DNA of 64,000 nucleotides from Micromonospora echinaurantiaca (lineage in GTDB: Bacteria > Actinomycetota > Actinomycetes > Mycobacteriales > Micromonosporaceae): NCBI RefSeq assembly GCF_900090235.1, contig NZ_LT607750.1:632501-696500 (forward strand), written 5' to 3'. The notes beneath the pieces were generated by a model. That model had not been told where the DNA came from. It saw only the letters and a program-made list of their open reading frames with translations, and did no database searches. Position 1 is the first letter of the stretch. Each line of letters opens with the position of its first letter. Shown in pieces: positions 62,786-64,000 of this stretch. The translations under genes were made by a program, and so were the position numbers.

Positions 62786-63433
62786 ATGACGGGCAGGCTG
62801 GCGGCGGTGAACCTCGGGATCGTCACCGAGGCGGAGTGGGCGGGCGATCCGAGCGGCCGCAGCGGCATCGACAAGCGGCCGGTGGACGGCCCGGTGCTGA
62901 TCCGTACCGAGGGCGTGGCCGGCGACTTCATCGGCGAGCGGGCCCACCACGGCGGGCCGGACCAGGCCGTCTACGCCTACGCCGAGGAGGACGCCGCCTG
63001 GTGGGCCGCCGAACTGGGCCGGGCGATCCGCCCGGGCGGCTTCGGCGAGAACCTGACCACCGCCGCGGTCGACGTGACCGGGGCGGTGATCGGCGAGCAG
63101 TGGGCGATCGGGTCGGTGCTGCTCCAGGTGACCAAGCCGCGCACCCCGTGCACCACCTTCGCCGGCTTCTGGGGCGTACCCGATCTGATCAAGCGGTTCA
63201 CCGTACGCGCGCTGCCCGGGGCGTACCTGCGGGTGCTGCGGGAGGGCGAGGTCGGCGCGGGCGACCCGGTCGAGGTGATTGAGCGTCCGGCGCACGGGGT
63301 GACCATCGGCGAGGTGTTCCGGGCGCTCAACCTGGAGCCGGAGCTGCTGCCCCGACTGCTGGACGCCCCGGATTTGCCCGAGCCGATCCGGGAGAAGGCC
63401 CGCCGCCGGCTGGCCGGCCGCGCGCCCCGCTGA
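62786..63433 (+). CDS. MOSC domain protein (YiiM-like)
   Basis: The 215-residue protein has GDFIGERAHHGGPDQAVYAYA (about residues 46-66), GGFGENLTTAAVDVT and the candidate molybdopterin-binding Cys122 in TKPRTPCTTFAGFWG. A C-terminal 3-alpha segment (GVTIGEVFRALNLEPELL) is typical of YiiM proteins. Such proteins reduce N-hydroxylated bases or handle molybdenum cofactor. The activity here is inferred from the family only. Its own -10 element suggests expression independent of the importer. Confidence 0.92.
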   Translation: MTGRLAAVNLGIVTEAEWAGDPSGRSGIDKRPVDGPVLIRTEGVAGDFIGERAHHGGPDQAVYAYAEEDAAWWAAELGRAIRPGGFGENLTTAAVDVTGAVIGEQWAIGSVLLQVTKPRTPCTTFAGFWGVPDLIKRFTVRALPGAYLRVLREGEVGAGDPVEVIERPAHGVTIGEVFRALNLEPELLPRLLDAPDLPEPIREKARRRLAGRAPR

Positions 63434-63473
63434 CCGGCCTTACGTCGGTGTGAAGGAAGTCCGGAAGAGCGGA

Positions 63474-63505
63474 ACGGGCCCCGTCCCGCGAGGGGAGGGG
63501 GCCCG
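63474..63505. terminator. terminator between convergent MOSC and PhyH-family genes
   Basis: acgggcccc and ggggcccgt form a 9-bp stem with a 14-base loop. Confidence 0.65.
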
Positions 63506-63517
63506 TCCGGCGTCGGG

Positions 63518-64000
63518 TCAGCGCAGCCAGGGGATGCTGCGGTCGAGCAGACCGCGCTCCTTGAGCTCCTTGCGCAGCGGGATCTCGTCGTCGATGTAGC
63601 CGTCCCAGTTGATGCCCCAGTAGTTCGCGGTGTGCGTGCCCTCACCGCAGAGCTGGCGCTGCACCGGGGTGCGGTTGGCCCACCACTCGCCGTCCTTGTC
63701 GATGTGCAGCTCGTCCAGCGGGCGGATCCACCGGTAGGTGTAGCCGACGAAGAGCATCTTGCGGGTGATGGTCGACAGGTTGGTCGACCGGGAGTGCCAC
63801 TGGCGGCGGTCGAAGATGAACGCGTCACCCGGGTTGGCGGTGATCTCCACCGTGCCCTCCGGGTCCGGGTTGTGCACAGTGGTGTCCGCCGGGCGGGGCA
63901 GCGAGTTCCACAGGTGGCTGCCCGGGATGACCTTGGTGGCGCCGCGCCCGGTCTCCGACAGGTCGGAGAGCACGTAGGCGACCTTCAGCGAGAACATCGG
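63518..64000 (-). CDS. phytanoyl-CoA dioxygenase (PhyH) family protein, C-terminal part (truncated by window end)
   Basis: At least 161 residues of an Fe(II)/2-oxoglutarate dioxygenase are present. The segment includes YVLSDLSETGRGATKVIPGSH, then NPGDAFIFDRRQWHSRSTNL with the distal iron-binding His, and a long C-terminal extension rich in Trp. The proximal HxD motif must lie beyond the window edge. The reading frame is open to the last base, so the start is outside or, less likely, at the ATG ending at 63997. The substrate is unknown. Confidence 0.88.
   Translation of the reverse strand, partial: PMFSLKVAYVLSDLSETGRGATKVIPGSHLWNSLPRPADTTVHNPDPEGTVEITANPGDAFIFDRRQWHSRSTNLSTITRKMLFVGYTYRWIRPLDELHIDKDGEWWANRTPVQRQLCGEGTHTANYWGINWDGYIDDEIPLRKELKERGLLDRSIPWLR

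Overview
This window is a chromosomal segment of a very high-GC Gram-positive actinobacterium, most probably a Micromonospora or close relative (family Micromonosporaceae). The evidence is the codon use (GC-rich third positions, many GTG starts), an actinobacterial 5S rRNA, a T-box-controlled eukaryote-like ileS, the order nadD-rsfS-phosphatase-degV ... comEA-comEC-holA-rpsT ... lepA shared with other Actinobacteria, and several actinobacterial protein families (DUF4233, DUF397, DUF4240, DUF3618).

Layout. Positions 1-1980 hold the 3' part of 23S rRNA, 5S rRNA and the rrn terminator. After a gene-free stretch with two large inverted palindromic elements (1980-2794) come a membrane-anchored protein, valS-folC-DUF4233, a VOC-domain membrane protein, ndk, an ECF41-type sigma factor with its carboxymuconolactone decarboxylase partner, and T-box-ileS followed by an acyltransferase (to 15.7 kb). 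From 15.8 to 19.0 kb are an FeS-type photolyase and a proline-rich membrane protein whose C-terminal domain is paralogous to the one at 2.8 kb. From 19.1 to 28.6 kb lies the conserved block TIGR03960 radical SAM-DUF2344-rne-lipoprotein-rplU-rpmA-obg-GNAT. From 28.6 to 38.4 kb is an accessory, stress-flavoured region (DUF6766, DUF4383, a DUF1469/DUF3618 envelope operon, glycosyltransferase plus methyltransferase, SRPBCC plus alcohol dehydrogenase, a CYP152 peroxygenase P450). From 38.5 to 46.8 kb are pepN, a padR-monooxygenase pair, nadD-rsfS-phosphatase, degV and an SDR. A small accessory island (46.8-47.9 kb) carries a divergent pair of very small genes. From 47.9 to 57.9 kb are comEA-comEC-holA, a membrane protein, rpsT, a phosphotransferase, two tandem DUF4240 genes and lepA. 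The last 6 kb contain duplicated GlsB-type stress membrane proteins, a sugar ABC importer without its ATPase, a MOSC protein and a truncated phytanoyl-CoA dioxygenase family gene.

Regulation seen in the sequence. Thirteen genes share one start architecture: a TANNNT-like -10 hexamer followed by 6-8 bases and then the start codon, so they are probably leaderless. Six other transcription units (DUF6766, the DUF3618 operon, SRPBCC-ADH, CYP152, both glsB copies) carry upstream sequences fitting a general-stress sigma promoter (G-N-N-T, 15-16 bases, G-G-G-[TAC]-A), suggesting a local stress regulon. Three unrelated families of long intergenic palindromes are present. I found no CRISPR array, transposase, prophage or biosynthetic cluster. 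The most unusual features are the covarying palindromic elements at 2.0-2.7 kb, the non-canonical start of the DUF2344 gene, the small divergent HTH/CxxC gene pair at 47 kb, and the stress-type promoter set.
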